From assembly GCA_964035545.1 (NCBI GenBank), contig OZ037767.1, positions 12,693,081-12,757,080 on the forward strand: a DNA stretch of 64,000 nucleotides, in the 5' to 3' direction. This stretch comes from Bugula neritina. Taxonomy: Eukaryota; Bryozoa; Gymnolaemata; Cheilostomatida; Bugulidae. Both the position numbers and the translations under genes were made by a program. The notes beneath the pieces were generated by a model. That model was not told the origin of the DNA, ran no database searches, and saw nothing but the letters and a program-made list of their open reading frames with translations. Shown one piece after another: positions 38,301-48,941 of the stretch. Every line of letters starts with the position of its first letter. Positions within the stretch are counted from its first letter, which is position 1.

Positions 38301-40285
38301 TACAGTTCAGTTCATTCTCGCAGTTCCTTTTTATAAGTTCATTCTCGGAGTTCCTTTTTATAAGTTCATTCTCGGAGTTCATTCTCGCAGTTCATTCTTG
38401 GAGTTCATTTTTATAAGTTCATCTGTGCATGTCTTACTAGAGAAATAAAGTCTACTCTATTTACTCTCAACTGGATTAGCAAGCTGTATGCTACTTGTCT
38501 CTATACTTCTGACTACCAGACTTTTCGAACTCGTCACACTGCTACCAACAGTTTTGTGACAAGTAAAATTAGAAGTAGAAGTTAAATATATTAAAATTAA
38601 ATTTTTAATTTTATGTTCATCATTCATATCAATATTTTTAGTTTCATCAACTGCTGAGGGTTAAGGCCAACTTATAATGCTGCTAGTAGTAGTAGTGGTA
38701 GTAGTAGAAGTAGTAGTAGTAGTGGTAGTGGTGGTGGCGGCAGCCGTAGTAATTATAATAGCAAATTATATTTAAAATTAAATTTTATGGTTAAATTAGT
38801 AAACTTAAACATTAAGTTTAGCTATTAGTTGAATGATAAATTTAGTATTAAATTTAAAGTAGCTAATTAATTATTTAAAAATGGTTATAAATTGAAGCTA
38901 AAACTTATATACCAATATATTACTTATAGTTATCAATTGTGCGTAAGTCTGTGGTTTCAGCATTATCATTCAAATTGTCACAAATACTTGATATTTATTG
39001 ACATTGTGATTAGTGCAATATTGTTATATATGGATTATGTAAAGTATCCTTTTGTCATGTAGGGATTTTTTCCGGTGGAGCCCATACCAGTAATGAAAAT
39101 GTCAGCATCTGAGAAAGCTATACCTGTACGAAGTATGTATTTTCAATTATCTACTTTAGTTTGTAGTGCAATTTTTATTTAAAACTATTAATCATGTATA
39201 TAGTTGGTATCACATGACATGTCTAGGAATGTAAACTCAATATAGTCAAAGATTCTATACGCTAGGTGTCGCTGATATGAGGACTGCTCTGGAGCCACCA
39301 AAGAAAATTGCACAGACTGAAATAATGGGCAAGTTTCCAGACAACCCAACATATAGAAGACTGCAGGAGTTTCAGCGTATTATGAGTGTAAGTATGACCA
39401 CTGTAGTGTATATCAGTGTAAGTATAGTGTATAGTATTGTAAGTATAGTGTATAGTATTGTAAGTATAGTGTATAGTATTGTAAGTATAGTGTATAGTCA
39501 TGTAAGTTTAGTGTATAGTATTCTAAGTATAGTGTATAGTATTGTAAGTATAGTGTATAGTAACGTTAGTATAGTGTATAGTAACGTAAGTATAGTGTAT
39601 AGTGATGTAAGTTTAGTGTATAGTAACGTAAGTATAGTGTATAGTAACGTAACTGTAGTGTATAGTAATGTTAGTGTAGTGTATAGTAATGTAAGTATAG
39701 TGTATAGTAACGTAAGTATAGTGTATAGTAACGTAAGTATAGTGTATAGTAATGTAAGTGTAGTGTATAGTAACGTAAGTATAGTGTATAGTAATGTAAG
39801 TGTAGTGTATAGTAACGTAAGTATAGTGTATAGTAATGTAAGTGTAGTGTATAATAACATAAATATACTATTTTCAAAAGACCATCCCCACTCCAGGGCA
39901 GACAACTTTCAAAATCCCAAAACGTTTTCATGAAAAACTGCTTTTAATAGTTGGATTGTGGGTGGAAATTATGTTTATAATTTTGTTATTAAACCTTCAT
40001 TACCAATTATTGCTTGGGTACTATAAATCTATCAAATAATTGTTTCAACAAAAGCGTAGCTATAATAACTGAGAAAAGTCCTTATGTACCAGTTATATGC
40101 TGCAGAATCAGATTGGTGCTACTGTCTTGCTTCTCTTACAGAAACCTGATGGAAAGCTGGTCTGGGAGAAACTACCTAGAGATGTATTTGCATTTAGATT
40201 TACGATGTTGCTGTGCGCAGGTGGTATGGCACTCCTTGCCAATACCTACTACAAGATGGCTTATGGCATCAAACCAGAATCATAA
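32302..40285 (+). CDS. COX7A2L: COX7A2L/SCAF1-like supercomplex assembly factor, four exons
   Basis: Inner-mitochondrial-membrane protein that links respiratory complexes III and IV. Exons: 32302-32379, 39063-39132, 39266-39387, 40142-40285; all junctions GT-AG and in phase (0, 1, 0), 414 nt, 137 aa; human is 114 aa. The N-terminal part carries SAYSPKGFFPVEPIP, matching the SCAF1-specific region that ordinary COX7A lacks. The C-terminal part, LVWEKLPRDVFAFRFTMLL then a Gly-rich membrane helix (about residues 105-128), is the COX7A-like domain. The middle (LEPPKKIAQTEIMGKFPDNP) is longer than in vertebrates. Intron 1 is 6.7 kb and holds two LTR insertions. Intron 3 begins with a donor-copying minisatellite. 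A candidate poly(A) signal is AATAAA at 40806-40811. Confidence 0.88.
32806..33258 (+). mobile_element. Probable solo LTR in COX7A2L intron 1
   Basis: Begins TGTTGCGTATC and ends ACTATACA, flanked by ATAC on both sides (32802-32805, 33259-33262). It carries a GC-rich hairpin, a TATA box (GTATATAAAAGCC near 33147) and an AATAAA (33235) in promoter-R-poly(A) order. The distance from AATAAA to the end is short, so the 3' edge could be further right. Only one copy is present, so it is a candidate. Confidence 0.45.
33004..33117. repeat. GC-rich perfect hairpin
   Basis: A perfect 19-bp inverted repeat (AATCGGCATTTCGGGCT core) with a 6-base loop is enclosed by outer inverted phrases (CCGAGATCGG / CCGATCTCGG). 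The unit CGGCATTTCGG recurs several times. It is the only strongly GC-rich island for kilobases around. Confidence 0.9.
34343..34402 (+). promoter_or_regulatory. LTR promoter: heat-shock-element-like sites and TATA box
   Basis: AGAATCTTCT (34343-34352) and GAGAATATTCTAGA (34369-34382) fit alternating GAA/TTC units of heat-shock elements. TATAAATA follows at 34395-34402. The same set is in the 3' LTR near 38225-38285. Function is inferred from motif and spacing only. Confidence 0.5.
34562..34567 (+). promoter_or_regulatory. LTR poly(A) signal AATAAA
   Basis: Canonical hexamer in the 5' LTR with about 110 bp of LTR after it; the matching copy in the 3' LTR is near 38444-38449. In the sense orientation it could end COX7A2L transcripts early. 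Confidence 0.6.
34682..34699 (+). other. Primer-binding site, tRNA-Pro-like
   Basis: TGGGGGCTGCTCCGGGAA starts 2 bp after the 5' LTR. It begins with TGG, the complement of a tRNA CCA end, and matches the usual tRNA-Pro-type site except for a swapped CG/GC in the middle. The exact primer tRNA needs the host tRNA set. Confidence 0.65.
34776..37883 (+). CDS. Gag-protease-integrase polyprotein of the Gmr1-like element
   Basis: 1035 codons in one frame. A charged coiled coil (about 30-110) precedes a capsid-like region (about 125-310). Its second half (LVATEQFISSCPDDLAVHL) resembles the SCAN fold, which is known to derive from Gmr1-like capsids. Zinc knuckles follow from about 323 (CX2CX4HX4C, then a second Cys/His set). 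The protease has a DTG active site at about 435 and ends near DLLIGNV. The integrase follows at once: HX..H and CX2C zinc motif (about 622-660) and core D692, D753, E789, an exact DD35E spacing. A C-terminal LMHWQGPF module lies near 925. There is no reverse transcriptase. The last 25 or so residues are read out of frame through the RNase H remnant, which marks the deletion join near 37800. Confidence 0.9.
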   Translation: MALLERVTQMGKDLGLVNDKLVAFVEKNLPIVAAQEEKEKDREEKEKDREERRLEREAEKIRQENEKALMEMKIKADQEAMALKVKADQEAEERRQRHELNMEKLKADTSLEHSRHESTRLEIANKPKPKIPFFDEKVDEMDSYLERFEWVAEGCNWDKGDWPYHLSQYLRGTATEAYIRLSPTDRRDYKKVKEALLERFNLTQEGYRKKLREAEAYEDETPSQLFTRIESYVHKWVELSGGMDIAKLVATEQFISSCPDDLAVHLKQSSYNSSEDMCDAASLFLHARGRKLAKTKKTNIKRMENTPTGSMNAEQGSKSEGACFICKDKSHIARNCPRRGKKYCSHCKINNHNTSDCRKYGGRSVHAAAAIATTQNKTVVTDPGISSKGEEPTEITVNGKKFVNAAVCKNGPKFKDGGTAIFDAEVNGQRATVMRDTGCGCIVVNAKYVQPQHLTGESVYLNMADASVREAQWALISVRSPFYNGVVKAAVMDKTICDLLIGNVDGARSADQPLENWKDCAVTTRAQAVKEKSGDKPLKIDSNTNPLSIGKDEIARLQRDDPTLERFFYAKEVKEKKGCTTRFVVRNKILYREYTDSKSVSVKPVKQLMVPSSLRKEVLQKAHDCIMSGHLGVKKTTDRVLSNFFWPGLNGDVVRFCQSCDICQKTVKKGSVMKVPVQETPLIDTPFKRCAIDLVGPINPPSERGHRYILTLVDYATRYPEATPLKNIDSATVAEALLDIYSRVGIPEEVISDQGTQFISDYMKEFTRLLDMRQLPTSPYHAMANGLVEKFNGTLKSMLKKLCAKEPRQWHRFINAALFAYREVPQESTGFAPFELLYGRTVRGPMYILRQLWTKEDTADEVKTCYQHVFELRERLDDMMEMALASLKDSQKRYKHYFDKKAKQRDFKSGDKVLILLPTDGNKLLMHWQGPFNIEEKVRLNDYIINIRGKRRTYHANMLKKYFERETPTDSMTGAVRTLDAAGAGIIDHDKEREECQNDLLDLYSKKQQSDEMGYVFTELQNQGGVNQRKGQCWS
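37801..37914 (+). pseudogene. C-terminal remnant of RNase H after the integrase
   Basis: In a frame different from the polyprotein, this reads RWAMYLQNF, then VESIKGKDNVGADYLSRI and a stop. That is the typical end of a Ty3/gypsy RNase H. Its place between integrase and the 3' LTR shows that RT-RNase H was the last pol module before the deletion. Confidence 0.85.
37951..37960 (+). other. Polypurine tract
   Basis: AATGGGGGGT directly before the 3' LTR, the expected plus-strand priming site. Confidence 0.75.
37961..38561 (+). repeat. 3' LTR
   Basis: 601 bp, same ends and sequence as the 5' LTR as far as I can compare by eye; followed directly by the AGTAA target duplication. Confidence 0.95.
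39388..39866 (+). repeat. 21-bp minisatellite copying the COX7A2L exon 3 donor
   Basis: About 21 tandem units of GTAAGTATAGTGTATAGTA plus two bases, starting at the first base of intron 3 (ATGAGT|GTAAGTATG). Almost every unit carries GTAAGTAT or GTAAGTGT, a strong donor consensus. The unit is 7 codons and the frame from exon 3 stays open through the array. Confidence 0.95.
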
Positions 40286-42737
40286 ATATCTGCAGCTGTA
40301 TTATAACTAACTTATGTACCGTAGTATGTGCATCTCACTCTCTTGATTGTGTATGCTCTTACAGGATGTCAATATATTTTGTATTGTCTGAATTGTTGTG
40401 ACCGAATAATGTTTGGTTAAAATATACATTTAATTTATCATTAGAATTGTCTTCTCAGTTGAAAGCGTTTGTTCAATGCTAGTCATTTCTAATTGTCTGA
40501 TGTAAATACTCAGTCTTGTTATGTGATAGTTTTATACAGCATAAGCCTTGTGCTGTGCTGAGGCTGGGTTTCTGCATCTTGGGCCATTCATTTTACATAT
40601 TATGCAATGAGAAGTTGCTCTCACTTGTTTGAATAAGAGCAACTCCTAACTTGAACCACGTGGTTACCATTTAGGTTTCACATTTGTAAATGAACCAGGT
40701 TGTAAAGGTTGTAGAAGTACCAGGTTGTAAAGGTTGTAGAAGTACCAGGTTGGCAAAGTTTTTTAAAGGTTGTTAACAATCCTCTTCGGATCCTATAGAT
40801 CAAATAATAAAGATAAACAACAACCAGTGCATCTTCTTGAACCTAGTAGCGTTTTTGAATAAATGAGTAAACTGTACAGTGTGTAATAGTCTCATGCCCT
40901 ATATATGTTACCAGAAGCAACTGGAAGTGGTTAGCAACTGGACATAAGTCAAAAGGATATGGAGTAAAACTCATAGCTAATTTATTACAGTGCTCCCTCC
41001 ACATCTCACTAAGCTGCCCGAAACCTTAATTCATGACATAGTAGAATACCAGATTTAACTGACTGATCTAGTAAATCTGGCCAATTTGCCTCTATAAACA
41101 TATATATAAGCCAGAAAACTAGGGTCCAACCCCTTAGAACTAAGCTATAGGTTCAACTTTTTCACACCTAACTGAAAGTATGGAAAACATTAATAGTTTA
41201 TGATAAATTTAGCCATTTTGAATTTACTACTTCCCATTTTGGATTCACTATGGTGCTAAGATTTAATACGTATGATTTAAACATTGCATGTATCTTGTGT
41301 GGTCATAACTCATAAACCAGCTGAAAAAATTATTGTTTTCTGGCAGGTGTATGAAAGTTTTTTAATATTTTAAAGTTGTCTAACCTTAAGTCTCCACACT
41401 TCCTCAGGGAAAGCTATCTTGAAATATGCTATAAATATATTATTATGTGGGCACAATAGATACTCTACACTCTACAGAATAATTTAATCATTAGAGTATA
41501 TAACAATCTTCTCACCTTTCTCATCTATTTCCTGTGTCGGTATACATATAACAATATGCTGCTACTAAAGCATATTTAAAAGGTGTGTAAACTCAAGCCA
41601 GAGAGCTGGAAAGACTCTATGCAAGGACTCACCTAGGAGTCATGAGCCTTGCAAAATACTCGCAGTTTAAGAGTTTGTGACCATGGTGAGAGAGCTCTAT
41701 CACTGAATGTCATTGCTTAGCATAATGTGAGAGCATTATATCTCAATCTGTGGACAGCAACTGTTTTGGGATTTATATAATTATAATTATATAGCGCCAT
41801 TCAAGTAGTCAGTCTAGCTGACGTCAGAGCTCTTCCTTGCCATGTGACATTACCATTACCACACATTTTTGTGGAGATGTCCCAAATGCTCACACTTATT
41901 ACAGATAAATTCCACATGGAATTAAAAATGGAACTTAATCAGGATATCTGCTATTCCAGAGTGTTCCTTGCATCCAAAGGCTTACACTGTGTATTAATCT
42001 TATATTTCCTTAATATTGTCTCTCCAGCCATTGTTATTCCATTATTTATACTAACGTACTATCATTACAAAGTAAGGATTTTATTTCGAGAGATGGCATA
42101 TTTATTGTCTATATGAACTGACCACGTAGTAGAAAACCAAATGCACAGAATATGAGAATAAAAATGGATACATGAGGAGATAAATTATAAAAATATATAT
42201 AATATAATAGACTGTATCTGAGTAATAGAAGTAAACCATGTTGATTAAAATATTTCAGCTTCAAATCTTAATGCAAGCCGAAAATTTATAAAAGTGACAC
42301 ATGCACTTTATTCAGTGAGTTACAGGAAATACTATTATGGTAGTTTATAGCTAAACATGTTATGTGAGAATTGACATACAACAGATATGAAATACTGGTA
42401 GAGATAGTTAACTGAACTATTAAGTCCGCATTAAAGCTTCAACTTGGTAGCAGTAGTCAATGTTTTAATCAAGTTGCATTCAAGATAAGTAACATTGACT
42501 AATAACGGCTAATGTAATATAGCCGAAAGCATCAATGTGGACCCAACCACACAAAACATGTAAATAAAACAATTTGTCAACCTGAATAAAAATACATTTA
42601 ATAGGTATACTTCAAATTACACTTTGCTGCTTAAAAGTATAGAAAATATGAGATATGTTGCCACAGAGGGTGGAGATAGAGATATGGTACCGGGATTTCC
42701 TAGGCTACAGAGCTAAATGTTTAACCAGACGAGCTTT
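40286..42737. other. Region between convergent COX7A2L and bZIP genes
   Basis: Holds the COX7A2L 3' UTR, two and a half copies of AGAAGTACCAGGTTGTAAAG-type repeat (40690-40755) and no supported gene. A 38-bp phrase around ATTTAAAAGGTGTGTAAACT (41570) recurs near 46575. Confidence 0.45.
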
Positions 42738-45700
42738 TCACCCAGATGAGCTGTGACATTTGGCGAAGTGGAACTTTATGATGTCATACAACTCAGTTTT
42801 GGTGGATTCCAACTCCTCCAGCTGTTCACGAAGAATCTTGTTTTTCTTTGTCAACTCTTCGATTTCCTGAAAAAAAAATGCAAATTGAAAAATAGCTTCT
42901 GGGTTCACTGAAGGTAGTCATATTATTCTGCCAAGTTGCAATATTTAGATTACAGCACCACTTTAGCACTGCCATAAATTACTCATTAATTTCACTTTTT
43001 CACAATATTGGTTTGTCTTGCGACCGTCACGTATATCATTTGGTAGGGAAGAATCAATAACAGCCTAAGCTGGCATGAGGAACTAATGCGAGTTTAAAAC
43101 TACTCAAGCGCGAAACTCTTCTTCTGGAACTTTCTACATTCAAAATTCTATTGGATGGTGAAATAATTAACACGGCACTTATTACGCTTTGAGTGCCAAT
43201 CAACTCAGCTAATCTTCATCACGCGATCTGCACGTGACCTGCTATTTCAGGCATTCATCCGGACACCAAGAATATTCTAGAATGCAAGGACTTGAGCGAA
43301 TGGTATGCTAGTAAAGTAGTCACAAGTTTGCAGTTGAATATTGCGAGAGGGGGCTCAATCACTGTTTTAGAGTGTACAGTCAACAAACTATTGCTTTGTT
43401 GTCTAGCTGAAGGAAGATTTCGACAATAATGATTTTATAATTAACCAACAGTCAAAATCTAATATCAATACACGTTTTTGTTTCTACCAACAGTCATTTG
43501 ATTAATGAATCATGGAACGTTTTAGTTGCAGTTTTGATTTACAAAGCCTTAGTACGAGCGATACAATATAATTATAACACCATAGTTCATTTCGCAACCT
43601 ATACCATTAAATGATATGAACATTGCACCTTTTAAAATTGCAATATTTGCTCAAATATTATAAGTTGACTAATTAGTCATGATTATTCATTGATTGAGCA
43701 CATTATCAACTCTTATCTACAATTATTCAAACCGAGGGTTGCGACAATCGAGTCTGGCTAGTCTACCTCACATCGTTAATATCCCAGCGATAAAAATAAC
43801 AGCCAATAAACGGCGAGTTGATTTTAAACTGACCAATGATGTGCAGGTGCTGAAATAGCTGTCCAATTAGGTTATTTCTCATTTGCATACCACATGACTA
43901 TGAGTCACCTTCCAGCTCACTAAGTAACACGCCGTCTGTTTGTACAGCGATGTTGCAACATGCCCCATTGTTTACACATCAATACAACCTCGCACTATGA
44001 AAGCCGCTATCAATACTGATGAATAGATTTGCAGCAGCTCAAATATTTCGCAATCTTCTAGCAGCATTTGAGTTGCACTAATTTAAATACTGTGAAAACA
44101 GTTTTTGTCCTGAGAAAACAATGATGCTAAATTCATAGTATTTAACACAATTAAAATCTATAATCATATTAAATACATGACATAAAACATGCCACATCAA
44201 CGTATTTTTTAAATATAACGATAATTTATGTTAACAATGCATAAAGTAACTTTTAGACATTGCTATCCCAAGCTGTGCAATCACAGTCCATATATGGGCT
44301 TTCATTTCTCAAGTCACTAGGTGTTGGATCAACTGGCATTGGCATAGTTTCAAATAATCTACTTATCCACTAAATCAGTCCTTATATGGGCATATGAGGG
44401 CTATATAGCCTCAGGATACCTGCTGTAGGCAATATTTTGCAGCCGAACAAGCAGATGTTTGTGTTCTCATCAAAACAGTCCACTCTAATATTTTCAGCTC
44501 ACTACCATGTATGGTGAATTATTAAGTTTCACTAATCAGTTATGTGCATTTTGGGTAGAAAAAGTTATCACATTTCTTTCATTACACATTCGAGTAATGG
44601 ATCAACTAGTAGTTGAATTGACTAAATTTGCGAGGTAGATGGAGTTTAATGGAGAATTTGAGAAAAGCTATGTTCTAGATTAGAAATGTAGCAGAAGAAG
44701 TTATGTTCTTGCGAAACTTTCAACCTACGCCCCAAACCAGAATTTAAGAAAAAAATAAAAGAACTTAGGCTATCTCAATTTCTCCACTACTGCTGCTAAA
44801 TAAAATTTGCTGTATAATGCAGAGCTTACTGGAAGGGTTTATTGTTTGGTTTTCAGATGAAATGAAATGCCTGGTAGGACTAGTGAATGCAGAATTACAG
44901 AGAATTCTATCCTTAACAGAATATAGATAATGTACACACCTCTTCAAGCACCTCAGTGTGGCTCTTTCTTTTACTCCTGCACCTCTGTGCGGCCAGCCTG
45001 TTGAGTTCTTTCCTCCTTAGCTGTTTCTGCTCCTCTGTCAGGGGTGCAGTGCATCTCTACAATAAGAACAACTGCATTGTTTGCATTTGAATAGAGTGTA
45101 ATATTTACAATTTAAATGTCAAAACTTGTCCAGACTTGCCCAGCCCTACCAGCATAAACCGATTTGACTTGTTGAAAAACCCAATGTATGTATAATAAGT
45201 TTGTCCTCACCTTTGCTCTTTTGGTTGACTCTTCAATTTCGATTTGTAACTCTAATTCAGAAGTTATAGAGGAGCTTCGCCTTTTGGCAACTTTAGCAGT
45301 GGACGGACATTTGAGTTTATTGCAAAGTTGACTGGTTTGAGGGTGGGGCTTTGGTTTGCCCGACTTTTTGCCAGTGACAAACTTTGGATTCTCTGAGATA
45401 GTGGTGGGCATCCAATCAGGATCAGACAGATTGTCGTCTGCTGGCCGCCATGTTGAACTAGATGCATATGACTCCAGATCCAGAAGGTCGACACTTTCTG
45501 CTGGACTACTGACTGAATGCTGGTCTGAAGAATAAAACAAATTATGTAACATAACTCTAGAGGACTTGACATTCCTAACTTGATACTTTGAGCTCTAGGA
45601 GCAAAATATTGTGTGATGATTTGCAGCTAGGATCCAGGTTTAGGCTGGTGTCTGCCTGTCTGGTAAAACGGCAAATGTAATAAAGGCACAAGTAATAATG

Positions 45701-47966
45701 GCACAAATGGCAAAGTAGGTAAGAATGGCACATTTTCAATATTAGGGTTTGGGGTGGTGGTTGGGGGTTTGAAATGAGATTTAGGTTCGGGGATGGGGGT
45801 TTGAGTTTGGGGTTTAAGGGTTGGGGTTTGGGAAAATCTAACATCAGTGTGCCATTTTTACCCAATTTTTCATTTGTGCCATTATTACCTGTGCCATTTT
45901 TACTTAGAATTGGTTTAGGCTATGAAGTATAAATCTACTGCCATTCGACATTGATTAGTGACTGACTCCATTATAGAAACAAATAACAATAAAATTTGAT
46001 AAATATCAATTTAAAAATACAGCAAAACAATAAAACTTATTGTATTACTGTATTGACAATTTATTAAACTAATGTACAATTTGAATTTTCCATAGAAAGC
46101 AAACTGTAAAAGATTATAGAGTAGATTGCACCATCAATTGACACAACTATTCCAATTAGTAGCATTGTATATCAACTACTAGTTAGTAGTAATTACTAGC
46201 TAGTAGGTAACCCCTAGCTACTAGTTATGCAGCAATCAAGGAAACGGTGGAATCAGCTTTATTAAACCTTTCATAAAAATATCCTCATAGTTAATAAAAT
46301 TTAGCTGCAGTATGGAAAGCTGGAGCTGAAAAACACAACGAAGTTTCCACAATGACTCAAAACTTGCAGAAAAATGTAACTGTTGTTCAAAGAATTACCC
46401 TGTTGAATAGTGGAACTCTAACTGAGAAATACGGTTATTTTTGGACTAGTTATTGCCTTATAATAAGTATTTGTACTGTTAGCAAGAAAATCATAACATT
46501 ACAACACGATAGACAAATTGAAGCTGTCCCCCCCCTTCAGCACTATGGCTACACCTTTGAAGCATAAGAAACTAATGCATATTTAAAAGGTGTGTAAACT
46601 TAAACCAGAGAGTTTTATATTTTACATCTAATTATTACCATGAGATTCATTTGAAGTGAGTTGTGTGTAGGTTACTTTATCAGTCAAATTGTCATAAAAA
46701 TTAAAATATTCTTCAGCCATTGTTTGACTAGGTTCCATAAACAGAGGCTCCTCACTTTCGGAGTACAGCTGCACTGTTGATGGGGTTAGAGCATGTTCTA
46801 ATTCAAAGTGTGCTTCGTGTGGATCGTTAAAATTTCCTAAATCTGAAATATAACCACATACAAGAATTAGCCTCGTGGATTCAAATTTAATATTCACCAT
46901 TGAACTCATATTTGTATATTGCAGAGCGCAAAATGATTATTATCATTACAACAAAACGAAACAATATTTTTAATGCCAATACTGTTAATACTTGAAGTAG
47001 TAATAGTAATAGCTCATTTAATTGGTGATTATTACTATTAAACTCAATCTCATTCTTCAGTATTATTTACTATGAGTACTCTTCAAAAGGATTACTATTA
47101 GTGTCCATTTAGCAATCATAATGAAAATGAGTGCTGCATTTATCTATACTAACTAATAAGCAGGAACTGCTAGTGGCTATTATTTGCAACAAAAAGAATA
47201 ATTAAAATACCACATCTTTACCTAGTATTACTACAGAACTGTGACTACATGCATACTCATATTGATATGATAAACAGCTAATGTTAATACTAATAGTACC
47301 ACTAGTACTACAACTAGTATTACTATTATCAGTAGTACTAGTAATAATACTAGTAGTAGTAGTAGTAGTAGTAGTAGTTAGTACTAGTAGTAGCTCCACT
47401 AAGTTCAAATTAAATACCAAATACTGAAATAGTCAAATACAAAAAAAAATACTACTACATTATATTAATATAACTATATAATATAATATAGGTATTATTG
47501 TAATTATTGAGGGATTGAATAGTATTATTAGTATTACTATTAGTATTAGAAGTTATTTTTATAATAGAATGTTGCAGTTGTTGGCTAGAAAGTATTACTG
47601 CATTATCAACTCACATACATTCACTTTCAGCTTAATATTAAAATTAGTCTAAAGATGACATAGCTGCCAATGATAATTACCTGTTAAGTTAAGCAGACTA
47701 GAAGGGGATGGGTACGCTTATCCGCATCTTTTCATTATGATAAAATAGTTGATATCATGATTATGATAATCTTAAAGTTAAACTTAAAGTTAAACTAACA
47801 GTAACAGCAAGCGTAACTCAGTCTCACAATTTTCAATGTTTAGATACCCATAATTCTTAGCAATCAGTTGCTTAAATAAAACTTTTAATCATTTTTACTC
47901 ACCTGCTGATAGAAGTGAGGTTGAAGGAGTTTCATCCAAAGGCAAGTTGAAATTGAAATCCAACAT
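42738..47966 (-). CDS. bZIP transcription factor, AP-1/ATF-like, five exons
   Basis: Exons (minus): 47966-47903, 46842-46639, 45524-45211, 45056-44940, 42866-42738; phase-matched GT-AG joins, 828 nt, 275 aa. The N-terminal 190 residues are acidic and S/T/P-rich, like an activation region, with a lysine-rich stretch at about 130-170. Residues about 207-228 are the basic DNA-contacting region NRLAAQRCRSKRK, matching NxxAAxx(C/S)R. The zipper follows with leucines or isoleucines at heptad spacing (LEEEIEELTKKNKILREQL, then EELEST...ELYDII). The tail FHFAKC recalls the short His/Cys tail after the zipper in FOS, ATF3 and BATF proteins. Such proteins act in the nucleus as dimers. The exact orthologue is unresolved. 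The zipper is encoded by its own exon behind a 2-kb intron. Confidence 0.85.
43132..43283. promoter_or_regulatory. Heat-shock-element cluster in the bZIP intron 4
   Basis: TTCTGGAACTTTC (43132-43144) and AGAATATTCTAGAAT (43269-43283) are both perfect three-unit heat-shock elements. Between them lie ATTGG (43153), GCCAAT (43194) and the E-box GCACGTGAC (43229). This density in a 150-bp stretch of an AT-rich intron suggests an enhancer or an internal promoter. No transcript start was identified. Confidence 0.45.
44645..44794. mobile_element. MITE family A, copy 2
   Basis: Inverted ends around TAATGGAGAATTTGA and TCAATTTCTCCACTACTGC; same interior as the 23728-23875 copy. Lies in intron 4 of the bZIP gene. 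Confidence 0.75.
45663..45904. mobile_element. MITE family B, copy 1
   Basis: Long inverted ends built from GTAAAACGGCA and repeated GGTAATAATGGCACAAATG phrases (about 60-70 bp each) surround a G/T-rich centre with GGTTTGGGGT runs. A related element is at 63409-63575. The ends fit a TA target. In bZIP intron 2. Confidence 0.7.
47290..47390. repeat. TAC/TAG trinucleotide-rich patch
   Basis: Imperfect ACTAGTACTACAACTAGTA and (TAG)n/(GTA)n runs in intron 1 of the bZIP gene. Similar patches occur at 33320-33600, 33720-33920 and 38690-38745. Confidence 0.8.
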
Positions 47967-48941
47967 ATTGATAATGATATTGACTAAAGAAATTCAAATT
48001 GAAATGGCAGTATCCAGGGCAAGATCACGTCTACTGACCAATGTGATTACAGATGTCCGATGATGCAAGAACAAACCACTTGAAAAGTATTGAGTCACGC
48101 CACCTTTTTACAAAATAATTTTGGCAATTAGTTTGAACTCTGAAAACTACACCTGAACACATTGGTTGTTTCTGAATGAATGAAGTAACTAGCCAGTTCA
48201 GACATGTTCTAAAACTTTGCTTACTGTGCATGTAATATATTAGCATATTACAACGCTGGGAAAATCCCATAACATTTCCCAAGCTATGCGCCCAATAGTT
48301 AAAATTAAAATTCAACTTTGCAAAAAAACACAGTATTTAAAACATTTAATTTAAAATTTTAAACAAGGATTATTTTATCTAAACAATTTTTTGTAAAATC
48401 ATTATAAAATTGCGAATAGCAACTTTGAGCTATTTTTTTTTCGAGCATTTAGACAAAGGTGCTCTTCGGTCATGTGACTTAGAAGTCATATGACCGCTAA
48501 TAGCTACGCCCCGTATAACGTAGAAACAAAGCATGACTCATATTGTGACACGTGTAAGAAATGAACAGCTACCTGGTCATCGGGTGGCCTGATATCAAGG
48601 GTCTGCAGCAGCTGCTGCTACTTCTTTGCCCAAAGTTTGCAATGTAGGCTGCAGAACAGCAATAAAACCTGCATTAAGCTATAATTCGCAGTGAAAACTT
48701 TCAAGTCTACTATCTGCATCAATCAAATCAACTATATAAGTTATAGCATTAAAACAAAAGTAACAGTTACGAACAAATTTAATTATTCTGAGTATGATTA
48801 TAGTAAAAATAGTGCATAGTTGTGCAGTCTGTACTACTTTTCTACTGCTTAATGGAGCATTATTCTGGACTCTAGAGTCTAGAGTGTTCTCAAATTCTAA
48901 ACATCCAATTGGTCATGATATAGCACCTACTCACTCACTCA

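Larger units (their letters stand above)
34079..38561 (+). mobile_element. Young Gmr1-like Ty3/gypsy LTR retrotransposon with RT deleted
   Basis: Bounded by two 601-bp LTRs (34079-34679 and 37961-38561) that look identical base for base. A perfect 5-bp target duplication AGTAA flanks it (34074-34078, 38562-38566). It has a primer-binding site, one long gag-protease-integrase frame, an RNase H remnant after the integrase and a purine tract. It lies in COX7A2L intron 1 in the sense orientation. The order protease-integrase-(RT)-RNase H is that of Gmr1-like elements. RT and most of RNase H are missing, so the copy is non-autonomous. Confidence 0.92.

Noticed and set aside
39277-39933. 218-codon frame with YSNVSIV repeats as a separate gene
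   Set aside because: It starts inside COX7A2L exon 3 and continues into the donor-copying array; the gene splices at 39387 in phase with exon 4.
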